Positions 51,209 to 58,829 of a stretch of DNA of 64,000 bases are shown piece after piece (position 1 is the stretch's first letter; every line of letters starts with the position of its first letter). The translations under genes and the position numbers were made by a program. The notes below the pieces were generated by a model. The model was not told the origin of the DNA. It saw only the letters and a program-made list of their open reading frames with translations, and made no database searches. The stretch spans positions 124,001 to 188,000 of the forward strand of contig CAYUZU010000001.1 in assembly GCA_964448675.1 (NCBI GenBank). The letters are read 5' to 3'. The DNA is from CAYUZU01 sp964448675 (lineage in GTDB: Bacteria > Planctomycetota > Phycisphaerae > UBA1845 > Fen-1342).

Positions 51209-52669
51209 ATGGCCTTTGAACCCGTATTGATGCGACACGTCAACGTGCCCAACAGCACGTCGCTGGATGTCTACCGATCGGCCGGCGGTTACGAAGGGGC
51301 CGCCAAGGCGCTGAAGTTGACCCCCGACGAGGTGGTCGACCTTGTCAAGCAGGCCAACCTGCGCGGCCGCGGCGGGGCGGGCTTCCCCGCGGGTGTGAAG
51401 TGGGGCTTTCTGCCGAAAGACCGCAAGGTGACCTACCTGTGCGTCAACGCCGACGAGTCCGAGCCGCCCACCTTCTGCAACCGCATCACGATGGAGACCG
51501 ACCCGCACATGCTGCTCGAGGGCATCCTCATTGCGGGTTACGCAACGAAGACGACCATCGCCTACATCTACATGCGCGGCGAGTTCACCGAGCAATTCCA
51601 CATCATGCAGAAGGCCATCGACGAGGCCTACGCCGCCGGGTATTTCGGCGAGAACATCCTCGGCTCGGGCTATTCGCTGGAGGTCTACATCCACCGCGGC
51701 GCGGGGGCGTATGTCTGCGGCGAAGAAACCGGGTTGATCGAGAGCCTGGAGGGCAAGCGCGGCTGGCCGCGGATCAAGCCGCCGTTCCCGGCGGTTGAGG
51801 GCGCGTTCGGTCAGCCGACTGTGGTCAACAACGTCGAGACGCTGGCGTGTTTACCGCATATTTTCACGCGCGGCCTCGACTGGTGGAACAGCCTCGGGAC
51901 CGAGAACAGCAAGGGCCCCAAGATGTACTGTGTCAGCGGCCCGGTGAATCGCCCGGGCTGCTACGAGGCACCGCTCGGTTTGCCGCTGCGCGAGCTGATC
52001 TACGGCCAGGATTACGCCCAGGGGATGCGCGACGGCAAGCGGGTCAAGGCGGTGTTTCCCGGCGGGCTGTCGATGGGCGTCGTTCGCGGCGACCTGTTCC
52101 CCAAGCCGCCAGACGGCGCGGTCGACCCGACGCAGGACTTCGACGAGCTGGACTGCCTGCTCGACTTTGACGATGTCCGGCGTTACGGGCTGCTTGGTTT
52201 GGGAACAGCGGCGGCGGTGGTTGTGGACGAGGACACTGACATTCGCGACGTGCTGGTGAACGTCGCGCGGTTCTACTCGATGGAGTCCTGCGGGCAGTGC
52301 ACCCACTGTCGCGAGGGCACTTCGTGGATGTACAAGATGGCGCAGCGCATGCGCGCCGGCGCCGGTCGCACCGTCGATCTCGATATTCTCGAGGACGTCA
52401 GCCAGAACATGGGCATGATGCCCGGGATGAACATCTGCGGTTTGTCGGACGGCGCCGGCTGGCCGATCCGCGTGATCGTGCAGAAGTTCCGGGCCGAGTT
52501 CGAGCGCCACATTGCCGCCCAGGAGCCCGGCGCCGCCGAACGCTGGCTGCACAAGGTCAACCCGGCGACGTACGACCTGCCTCTGGCGGAAGGGCGGGCG
52601 CAGCGTCATGTCGGCGGCACGTTTGCCGACCCGATCGATCAGCGGAAATACGATTACGACCAGGTGTAG
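51209..52669 (+). CDS. nuoF: NADH-quinone oxidoreductase subunit F
   Basis: 486 residues from ATG 51209 with CAGGGTG upstream. NuoF binds NADH and FMN and holds cluster N3. Motifs: GRGGAGFPAGVKW (NADH/FMN), VNADESEPPTFCNR, VYIHRGAGAYVCGEETGLIE (FMN) and the N3 ligands ESCGQCTHCREG plus the later Cys in MNICGLSDGAG. Slightly longer than the usual 430-450, because of an insertion after CVSGPVNRPGCYEAP. The reading frame is intact. Confidence 0.97.
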   Translation: MAFEPVLMRHVNVPNSTSLDVYRSAGGYEGAAKALKLTPDEVVDLVKQANLRGRGGAGFPAGVKWGFLPKDRKVTYLCVNADESEPPTFCNRITMETDPHMLLEGILIAGYATKTTIAYIYMRGEFTEQFHIMQKAIDEAYAAGYFGENILGSGYSLEVYIHRGAGAYVCGEETGLIESLEGKRGWPRIKPPFPAVEGAFGQPTVVNNVETLACLPHIFTRGLDWWNSLGTENSKGPKMYCVSGPVNRPGCYEAPLGLPLRELIYGQDYAQGMRDGKRVKAVFPGGLSMGVVRGDLFPKPPDGAVDPTQDFDELDCLLDFDDVRRYGLLGLGTAAAVVVDEDTDIRDVLVNVARFYSMESCGQCTHCREGTSWMYKMAQRMRAGAGRTVDLDILEDVSQNMGMMPGMNICGLSDGAGWPIRVIVQKFRAEFERHIAAQEPGAAERWLHKVNPATYDLPLAEGRAQRHVGGTFADPIDQRKYDYDQV

Positions 52670-52687
52670 CCGACAGGGCGAGAGGAC

Positions 52688-54289
52688 ATGCCGAAGATCA
52701 TCATTGACGGTCAGGAGGTCACGACCCGGGAGGGCATCCCGGTGTTGCAGGCGGCGCTCGAAGCCGGCTTCGACATCCCGCACTACTGCTACCACCCGGG
52801 GCTGAGCGTGGTGGCCAGTTGTCGCCTGTGCCTGATGGAAATGAAGATGCCGCATCCCAAGACGAAGGAGATGAGCTGGGCGCCCAAGCTCTTCCCCTCG
52901 TGCCAGACGCCCGTCAAGGACGGCATGGAAGTGCGGTTCGAATCCGAGCGCGTGCGGTCGAATCAGAAGTACGTGATGGAGTACTACCTGCTCAATCACC
53001 CCCTCGACTGCCCCGTGTGCGACAAGGCTGGCGAGTGCTACCTTCAGGACTACACCGAAGAGGTTGGGCCGGCCGCCTCGCGCATGGTCGAGGACAAGTC
53101 CAAGAACCCGAAGAAGGACATTGGTCCGCACACCCTGCTGTACTCGGATCGCTGTGTGCTGTGCTCGCGGTGCGTGCGCTTCTGTGACGAGGTGACTGGC
53201 AGCGGCGAGCTGATGATCGTCAATCGCGGCAGCCGTGGCGAGATCGACGTCTTCCCCGGCCAACCGCTGGAGAACGAACTCCAGGGCAACGTCGTCGACC
53301 TGTGCCCGGTGGGGGCCCTGCTGGACAAGGGTTTCTTGTTCAAGCAGCGCGTCTGGCTGCTCAAGTCGACGAAGTCCGTCAGCCCCGTCGACAGCCGCGG
53401 CCAGACCATCTGGATCGACCACAATGTCGAGGGCGTCCATCGCATCCGCCCGCGCTACAACGAACGCGTCAACGAATGGTGGATCTCCGACGAGGCGCGG
53501 TTCGGCTGGCGCCCGTACGTGCGCGAGGATCGGCTGACCACCCCGCGCGTCCGCGAAGGCGATGCCATGCGCGTCGAGCGGTGGGAGGCGCTGCCCGCGC
53601 TGCTCAAGGCCCGGCTGAACGAAGCTGCAGGTGCGGACCAGGGCGCGTCCGTGGCCGCCGTGCTGAGTCCGATGCTGAGCTGCGAGGAGGCCTGGCTGCT
53701 GGCGTCCTTCGTGCGTGAGGTCGCCCCCCAGGCAACGCTTGTCACAGGGTATGTACCGATCGTCGGTGAGGATCAGCGCTTCCCCAAGGGCTTCGTGATC
53801 AAGGCCGAAAAATGCCCCAACCGTCGCGGCATCGAGACGATCATCGAGCATTTCGGCGGCCCGTCGCTCGATTTCGGTGCGTTTGTCGAGCAGGCCGGGA
53901 CCGGCAAGTTCAAGGCGGCGTACATCACCGGCGGCTATTCGCAGGCGTGGATCAAGCCGGCGGCGGTGGAGGCCCTGGGCAAGGTCTCGTTCGTCGTCGT
54001 GCACGACCTGTTTCCCAGCGGGCTCGACGCGATCGCATCAGTGCACGTCCCGGCGGCGACGTGGATCGAGCGCGAGGGCACGTTCATGAACGACGAGGGG
54101 CTCGTGCAGCCGTTCGAACGGGCCATGCCGCCCGCTGATGGCGTCAAAGGCGATGGCCAGTTTTTCTACGAATTGCTGGGGTTGAGCGGACTGTTCCTTT
54201 CGAAGAAGGTGCGTGAGCGCATGGCCGAGCGGATGGCGGTGTTCGGCGAGGTATTCGTGCCGAAGGACCTGCCGAAGCATCAGCACTAG
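52688..54289 (+). CDS. nuoG: NADH-quinone oxidoreductase subunit G (short form)
   Basis: 533 residues, much shorter than the about 900 of E. coli but within the range of the short bacterial form. N-terminal [2Fe-2S] ligands: CYHPGLSVVASCRLC. The His-Cys [4Fe-4S] site follows at LNHPLDCPVCDKAGEC, and the third cluster at CVLCSRCVRFCDE with a final Cys in DLCPVGALL. The molybdopterin-oxidoreductase-like remainder is reduced and ends at about GEVFVPKDLPKHQH. It passes electrons from NuoF/E towards NuoI. Confidence 0.95.
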   Translation: MPKIIIDGQEVTTREGIPVLQAALEAGFDIPHYCYHPGLSVVASCRLCLMEMKMPHPKTKEMSWAPKLFPSCQTPVKDGMEVRFESERVRSNQKYVMEYYLLNHPLDCPVCDKAGECYLQDYTEEVGPAASRMVEDKSKNPKKDIGPHTLLYSDRCVLCSRCVRFCDEVTGSGELMIVNRGSRGEIDVFPGQPLENELQGNVVDLCPVGALLDKGFLFKQRVWLLKSTKSVSPVDSRGQTIWIDHNVEGVHRIRPRYNERVNEWWISDEARFGWRPYVREDRLTTPRVREGDAMRVERWEALPALLKARLNEAAGADQGASVAAVLSPMLSCEEAWLLASFVREVAPQATLVTGYVPIVGEDQRFPKGFVIKAEKCPNRRGIETIIEHFGGPSLDFGAFVEQAGTGKFKAAYITGGYSQAWIKPAAVEALGKVSFVVVHDLFPSGLDAIASVHVPAATWIEREGTFMNDEGLVQPFERAMPPADGVKGDGQFFYELLGLSGLFLSKKVRERMAERMAVFGEVFVPKDLPKHQH

Positions 54290-54436
54290 GGAATGTTCAA
54301 TGATCAGTTGTCGATCATCGGTGCCGCGGTGGCTGGTGCTCGTGTTGAAGTACCCAGGGGCCCGTTCGCGGGCTCACTGATCGCTGATGATTGACGATTG
54401 TCACTTGCCGCTCGGCGGCACGAGGTTGAGGCGAGA
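54290..54436. repeat. Imperfect inverted repeat in the gap between nuoG and nuoH
   Basis: 147 bp. CAGTTGTCGATCATC at the left pairs with GATGATTGACGATTG at the right; the three mismatches all become G-U pairs in RNA. Words such as GATCAGTTGTCGATC give it a repetitive look unlike the neighbouring genes. A stem-loop in the operon mRNA, or a dispersed repeat, is likely. Confidence 0.5.
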
Positions 54437-55732
54437 ATGAGGGATCCAACAGTACACCGGGTCGAAACCACCCTGCGGAACCCGCTGGTGCTGATTCTGA
54501 TCGGCGTGGTGCTGACGGTGCCGCTGGTGCTGACGGCATGGCTGACGTTCCCGTACTACAAGGGCTTTCTGGCGGACCCGTTCTGGTTCCGCGTGATCGT
54601 CATGGCGGCCGCGCTGTTCAGCATTCTCAACGCGACGGCGGTGTGTATTCTCGCCGAGCGGAAGCTGGCCGCCTTTACGCAGGATCGCCATGGGCCCGAT
54701 CGCGTCGGCTTCTGGGGGTTGTTGCAGCCGATCGCCGACGGGCTCAAGTTCTTCCTGAAAGAGGACATCATCCCGGCGAACGTCGACCGCCCGATTCACC
54801 TGATTGCGCCGATCATCTCGCTGATCGTGTCGTTGATCGGCTTCGCGGTCATCCCGTGGGCGGGGGAGGTGCGCTGGCCGTGGGCCGAGGCAGCGGTCTC
54901 GACGCAAGTGGCCGACTTGAACATCGGTTTCCTGTACATCCTGGCGGTGAGTTCGCTGGGCGTCTACGGCATCGTGCTGGCGGGGTATGCGAGCAACAAC
55001 AAGTACTCGTTCTACGGCGGGATGCGGGCCGCCGCGCAGATGATCAGCTACGAATTGCCCATGGGGCTGGCGCTGCTGTGCATCCTGCTGGTGACCGGCA
55101 CGCTGCAGCTCGACGGCATCGTCAAGCAGCAGGCCGCCACGGGCGTGTGGTATGTGTTCATGCATCCCATCGCCGCGTACCTGCTGTTTGTCAGCGCCCT
55201 GGCGGAGGCCAACCGGGCCCCGTTCGACCTCGCGGAGGCCGAGCAGGAGCTCGTGGGCGGCTTCCACACCGAGTACAGCTCGATGAAGTTCGCCATGTTC
55301 TTCCTCGCCGAGTATGCCCACACGATTGTCGCCAGTGCGCTGATCGTCGCCCTGTTCCTCGGCGGCTGGCACATCTGGGGCGGGCCGGCGGCGGATAACC
55401 TGTCGCCGCTGGCGATGCTGACGCGCCTGGCGGTGTTCATCGCGAAGGTGGCGTTGCTCGTGGGGGTGGTGATGTGGATACGCTGGACGCTGCCGCGGTT
55501 CCGGTTTGACCAGCTCATGCGCGTCGCGTGGCAGTCGATGGTGCCGGTGGGCATCCTGCTGCTGATCGCGATTGCGGTGCTGGCGGCGTTCGGGCTGCAC
55601 CGCAACTGGCTGGCGAGCCTGGCGGTCAACGCCGGCCTGCTGATCGTCATGCTGGTGCTGGCGGCCCGTTCGCGCGAGCCGGTGACCGGGCGGCAGCAGG
55701 ATCTGCCGGAAGTGGAGGTGCGGCCGTTATGA
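54437..55732 (+). CDS. nuoH: NADH-quinone oxidoreductase subunit H
   Basis: 431 residues from ATG 54437 (GAGG upstream). NuoH is the membrane subunit that joins the two arms and lines the quinone tunnel. Signature segments: AERKLAAFTQDRHGPDRVG, LQPIADGLKFFLKEDIIPAN and EANRAPFDLAEAEQELVGGF (essential acidic residues), then HTEYSSMKFAMFFLAEYAH. Eight or nine helices. It is about 90 residues longer than E. coli NuoH. Its stop overlaps the start of a GH10 gene (ATGA). Confidence 0.97.
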   Translation: MRDPTVHRVETTLRNPLVLILIGVVLTVPLVLTAWLTFPYYKGFLADPFWFRVIVMAAALFSILNATAVCILAERKLAAFTQDRHGPDRVGFWGLLQPIADGLKFFLKEDIIPANVDRPIHLIAPIISLIVSLIGFAVIPWAGEVRWPWAEAAVSTQVADLNIGFLYILAVSSLGVYGIVLAGYASNNKYSFYGGMRAAAQMISYELPMGLALLCILLVTGTLQLDGIVKQQAATGVWYVFMHPIAAYLLFVSALAEANRAPFDLAEAEQELVGGFHTEYSSMKFAMFFLAEYAHTIVASALIVALFLGGWHIWGGPAADNLSPLAMLTRLAVFIAKVALLVGVVMWIRWTLPRFRFDQLMRVAWQSMVPVGILLLIAIAVLAAFGLHRNWLASLAVNAGLLIVMLVLAARSREPVTGRQQDLPEVEVRPL

Positions 55733-57066
55733 GGTGCTGGCTGAGCATCACGCTGGTCTTGCTGACGGCGTCGACTGCGTGGGCCGACGAGATCGCTGCG
55801 CTGCGCGCACGGTTGCGCGAGCGTCGCATGGAGCCCATGGTCGTCCGCGTCGTGACGTCGGATGGCAAGCGCGCGGCGGGCGTACGCGTCGAGCTGGCCC
55901 GCAAGGAACCGGCCATCAAGCTCGGCTGCAACATCTTCCTGTGGGGGCGCTGCGGTGACGCCGAGGTCGAGGCGGCGTATCGGCGGCAGTTCGCGGCGCT
56001 GTTCGACTATGCCACGCTGCCGTTCTACTGGTGGTCGTACGAGCCGGAGCAGGGCGAGACGCAGTACGACCGCACCAAGCGCATGGCGCGCTGGTGCCAC
56101 CAGAACGAGGTGGAGTGCAAGGGCCACCCGCTGCTTTGGAACTACGACGAGCCCGGCTGGCTGCCGGATGATACTGGTCAGGTCAAGGCGCTGGCGCTGG
56201 CCCGGGTCGGGGAGTGCGTGAAGAACTTCGCCCGGAAAGAGGCCGGCCTGTCGAGCTACGTGGCGATGTGGGATGTCGTCAACGAGGCGGCGCGGTTCGA
56301 CCGCTTCGCGGACCGCGCGCCGAAGCTCACCGCGGCCTGGCAGAAGGCCGGCCAGGTCGACATGGTGCAGCAGGCGTTCAAGATCGCGCGCGAGGCCAAC
56401 CCCGACGCCAAGCTGCTCATCAACGATTACGACATCACCGGCCGCTACGAGATCCTGATCGACCGGCTGCGGCAGGAAGACGGCTCGCTGCCGTTCGACA
56501 TCATCGGCATCCAGAGCCACATGCACCACGGCTTCTGGAGCAGCGCGAAGATACGCGCGGTCTGCGAGCGGCTGTCCCGCTACGGGCTGCCGGTGCATTT
56601 CACCGAGCTCACCATGCTCTCGGGCGAGCTGGGCTGGGAGCGCGAGCAACCCTGGCCCAGCACCGAGGACGGCGAGCAACGCCAGGCCGAGGAGCTCGAG
56701 AAGCTCCTGCTGGAGCTCCTGGCCTTTCCCGCGGTCGAGATCGTGACCTGGTGGGATTTCAGTGATCTGCATGCCTGGCAGGGGGCGCCCGCCGGCCTGC
56801 TGCGGAAGGACATGTCGCCCAAGCCGGCGTACGACGTGCTCAAGCGTATGAAATTGCAGGACTTGCGTAATTGGCGCGAGGGCCAGACGGACGCGCAGGG
56901 TGAGTTCAAGTGCCATGCCCTGCACGGAAAGTACCAGGTCCAGGCGGTGACCGCCGACAAGAAGGTGGTCTCTGGCGACGCGACGGTTGCCCCGCAGAAG
57001 GGTGGCGGCCCGGTAGAGGTGATCATTATTCTCGAGAAGACGGCGGCCGAATTGGGCGGGCCCTGA
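55729..57066 (+). CDS. Secreted GH10 endo-1,4-beta-xylanase-like glycosidase inside the nuo operon
   Basis: 445 residues. The ATG overlaps the nuoH stop by four bases. Residues 1-19 are a signal peptide (CWLSITLVLLTASTAWA). A short beta segment (MVVRVVTSDGKRAAGVRVEL) precedes the GH10 barrel (about 60-375). The acid/base Glu186 is in MWDVVNEAARF, the nucleophile Glu293 in PVHFTELTML, and the substrate-cleft HPLLWNYDEPGWLP is present. The C-terminal 60 residues (DAQGEFKCHALHGKYQVQAV) look like a carboxypeptidase-regulatory domain. It should cleave xylan or a related beta-1,4 polymer outside the cytoplasm. nuoI starts 20 bp downstream, so it is embedded in the operon. Confidence 0.92.
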   Translation: MRCWLSITLVLLTASTAWADEIAALRARLRERRMEPMVVRVVTSDGKRAAGVRVELARKEPAIKLGCNIFLWGRCGDAEVEAAYRRQFAALFDYATLPFYWWSYEPEQGETQYDRTKRMARWCHQNEVECKGHPLLWNYDEPGWLPDDTGQVKALALARVGECVKNFARKEAGLSSYVAMWDVVNEAARFDRFADRAPKLTAAWQKAGQVDMVQQAFKIAREANPDAKLLINDYDITGRYEILIDRLRQEDGSLPFDIIGIQSHMHHGFWSSAKIRAVCERLSRYGLPVHFTELTMLSGELGWEREQPWPSTEDGEQRQAEELEKLLLELLAFPAVEIVTWWDFSDLHAWQGAPAGLLRKDMSPKPAYDVLKRMKLQDLRNWREGQTDAQGEFKCHALHGKYQVQAVTADKKVVSGDATVAPQKGGGPVEVIIILEKTAAELGGP

Positions 57067-57086
57067 AATGGAGCCCGAAAGAGCTT

Positions 57087-57689
57087 ATGCGTGACGAAGA
57101 CATCATGGTGGTCAGTGAACCGTCACTGACGGCGGCGGAGCGGCTGTACCTGCCCCAGATCCTGGATGGCATGAAGACCACGCTCGGCCACGTGTTCAAC
57201 CTCAAGCGGCGGCGCGACTGGGTGCGCCGCTATCCCGAGGACACGCGGCAGGGCCGCGGCGAGCTGCGCGGAGCGAATTACCGCGGCGTCCATCGGCTGA
57301 ACAAGGACCCGGACGGCCGCGTGGCGTGCGTGGCGTGCTTCATGTGCAGCACGGCCTGCCCGGCGCACTGTATTCACATCGAAGCGGGCGAGGCCCCGTG
57401 GCCCGACCGCGAGAAGTACCCGGTCAAGTTCGATATCGACGAGCTGCGCTGCATCTATTGCGGCATGTGCGAGGAGGCCTGCCCGGTCGACGCGATCGAG
57501 CTGACCCCGCATTACGAGCTGGTCGGACGGACCCGCGAGGAGATGATCTTCGACAAGGAGAAGCTCCTCCACGTCTATGACCAGACCAAGGACAGCAAGC
57601 CCCGCAAGAACCCGCCGGTTACGGATTATGGCCTCACCGGCGGGCAGAGCACCGATGTCGGGCGGCCGAACGTGGACCGCAAGGTCTAG
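57087..57689 (+). CDS. nuoI: NADH-quinone oxidoreductase subunit I
   Basis: 200 residues from ATG 57087; an ATG six codons later is an alternative. Two ferredoxin-type [4Fe-4S] motifs hold clusters N6a and N6b: CVACFMCSTACPAHCIHI and CIYCGMCEEACPVDAI. The N-terminal amphipathic segment (MKTTLGHVFNLKRRRD) should lie on the membrane. It passes electrons to NuoB. The C-terminus has an extra basic tail ending VGRPNVDRKV. Confidence 0.96.
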   Translation: MRDEDIMVVSEPSLTAAERLYLPQILDGMKTTLGHVFNLKRRRDWVRRYPEDTRQGRGELRGANYRGVHRLNKDPDGRVACVACFMCSTACPAHCIHIEAGEAPWPDREKYPVKFDIDELRCIYCGMCEEACPVDAIELTPHYELVGRTREEMIFDKEKLLHVYDQTKDSKPRKNPPVTDYGLTGGQSTDVGRPNVDRKV

Positions 57690-57820
57690 CCGGAAGCGGT
57701 GGAATCGGGTAAAACCCCGGGTCCGCCGGGTAGCGAACGGGCCACAGCGGCCCAGGCGTGCGGGACCGTCACGCCGATCATCGTGAGAGGGTGTTGCTGG
57801 CGAGTGGAAGGCAGGAGCGG

Positions 57821-58516
57821 ATGGCGAGTCTGCTAACCGGACTGATCGCACTGGGTGCCGTCGGGTTGTTCCTGGCCTTGCCGAGCGGTCGGCAGGTCAT
57901 CAACCGCGTCGGGCTCGTGCTGCTGGCGGCGGCCCTGGGCGTGTTGCTGGCGGCGGCGATCGAGTTGTTCGACAACCATGGCGGGTGGTCCGTGTTCGCC
58001 ATCTGCGCGGCGGTCGGGCTGTTCGGGGCGGTCCGCGTCATCACCCATCCCAAGCCGGTCTACAGCGCGCTGTACTTCGTGCTGCTGGTTGTCGCCGTCA
58101 CCGGCCTGCTGGTGCTGATGCAGGCCGAGTTTCTCGCGGCGGCGCTGGTGATCATCTACGCCGGCGCGATTCTGGTGACCTACGTCTTCGTGATCATGCT
58201 GGCGCAGCAGTCGCGGCCGGCGGTGTACGATACGCACGCCCGTGAGCCATTCTGGGGGGTTCTGGCGGGGTTCGCCCTGCTGACGGCTCTGGCGGGCAAC
58301 TTCGAGCTCTTCCAGGCGGACGACGACCGGTCGCTGACGACCGTGCTGACGCGTGATGCGGCGGGGACGGTGGAGGCCGTCGGCGTGCCGCTGCTGACCG
58401 AGTACGTGATCGCGGTGCAACTGGCGGGCCTGCTCTTGCTGGCGGCGATGGTCGGGGCGATTGCCATTGCGCGGCGACGGCAAGAGCCGACCTTCGAGCG
58501 TGGGGGGGACGAATAA
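57821..58516 (+). CDS. nuoJ: NADH-quinone oxidoreductase subunit J
   Basis: 231 residues from ATG 57821, with GCAGGAG upstream; the frame is open further upstream but without such a site. It has an extra N-terminal pair of helices (about 1-20 and 28-48) before the standard NuoJ core (SVFAICAAVGLFGAVRVITH, then PKPVYSALYFVLLVVAVTGL and FLAAALVIIYAGAILVTYVF). NuoJ lies in the proton-pumping membrane arm. Its TAA stop shares the A with the nuoK start. Confidence 0.94.
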   Translation: MASLLTGLIALGAVGLFLALPSGRQVINRVGLVLLAAALGVLLAAAIELFDNHGGWSVFAICAAVGLFGAVRVITHPKPVYSALYFVLLVVAVTGLLVLMQAEFLAAALVIIYAGAILVTYVFVIMLAQQSRPAVYDTHAREPFWGVLAGFALLTALAGNFELFQADDDRSLTTVLTRDAAGTVEAVGVPLLTEYVIAVQLAGLLLLAAMVGAIAIARRRQEPTFERGGDE

Positions 58517-58827
58517 TGCTGCTGGCGTACCTGCTGCTCGGGGCGGTGCTGTTCGTGCTCGGCATGATCGGGTTCGTGACGCGCCGCAACCTGATCATCA
58601 TCTTTCTCTGCACCGAAATGATGTTCCAGGGCATCATCGTCACGCTGGTGGCGTTCGGGCGGTATCCGTTGCAGGGGCCGCCGACGTTCGATGGGCAGGT
58701 CTTCTCGTTGTTCCTGGTCGCGGTTGCCGCGGCCGAGGCCGCGCTGGGCCTGGCGCTGGTGGTCCTGTTGTTCCGCCACCGCGGCAAGCTCGATGCCGGT
58801 GTCTACAACACGTTGAAGGATGAATAG
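58516..58827 (+). CDS. nuoK: NADH-quinone oxidoreductase subunit K
   Basis: 103 residues, the standard length, three helices. The family pattern is LLGAVLFVLGMIGFVTRRNL, IIIFLCTEMMFQGIIVTLVA (with the proton-path Glu) and VAVAAAEAALGLALVVLLFR (second Glu). TAATG overlap with nuoJ gives tight coupling; nuoL begins 2 bp after its stop. Confidence 0.96.
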   Translation: MLLAYLLLGAVLFVLGMIGFVTRRNLIIIFLCTEMMFQGIIVTLVAFGRYPLQGPPTFDGQVFSLFLVAVAAAEAALGLALVVLLFRHRGKLDAGVYNTLKDE

Positions 58828-58829
58828 GC

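Noticed and set aside
51851..54004. A 717-codon minus-strand frame opposite nuoF-nuoG
   Set aside because: It covers conserved iron-sulfur motifs of nuoF and nuoG on the plus strand and crosses a gene border.
52688..54289. nuoG considered truncated
   Set aside because: All iron-sulfur motifs are present and the length fits the short NuoG form; the end is a normal stop followed by nuoH.
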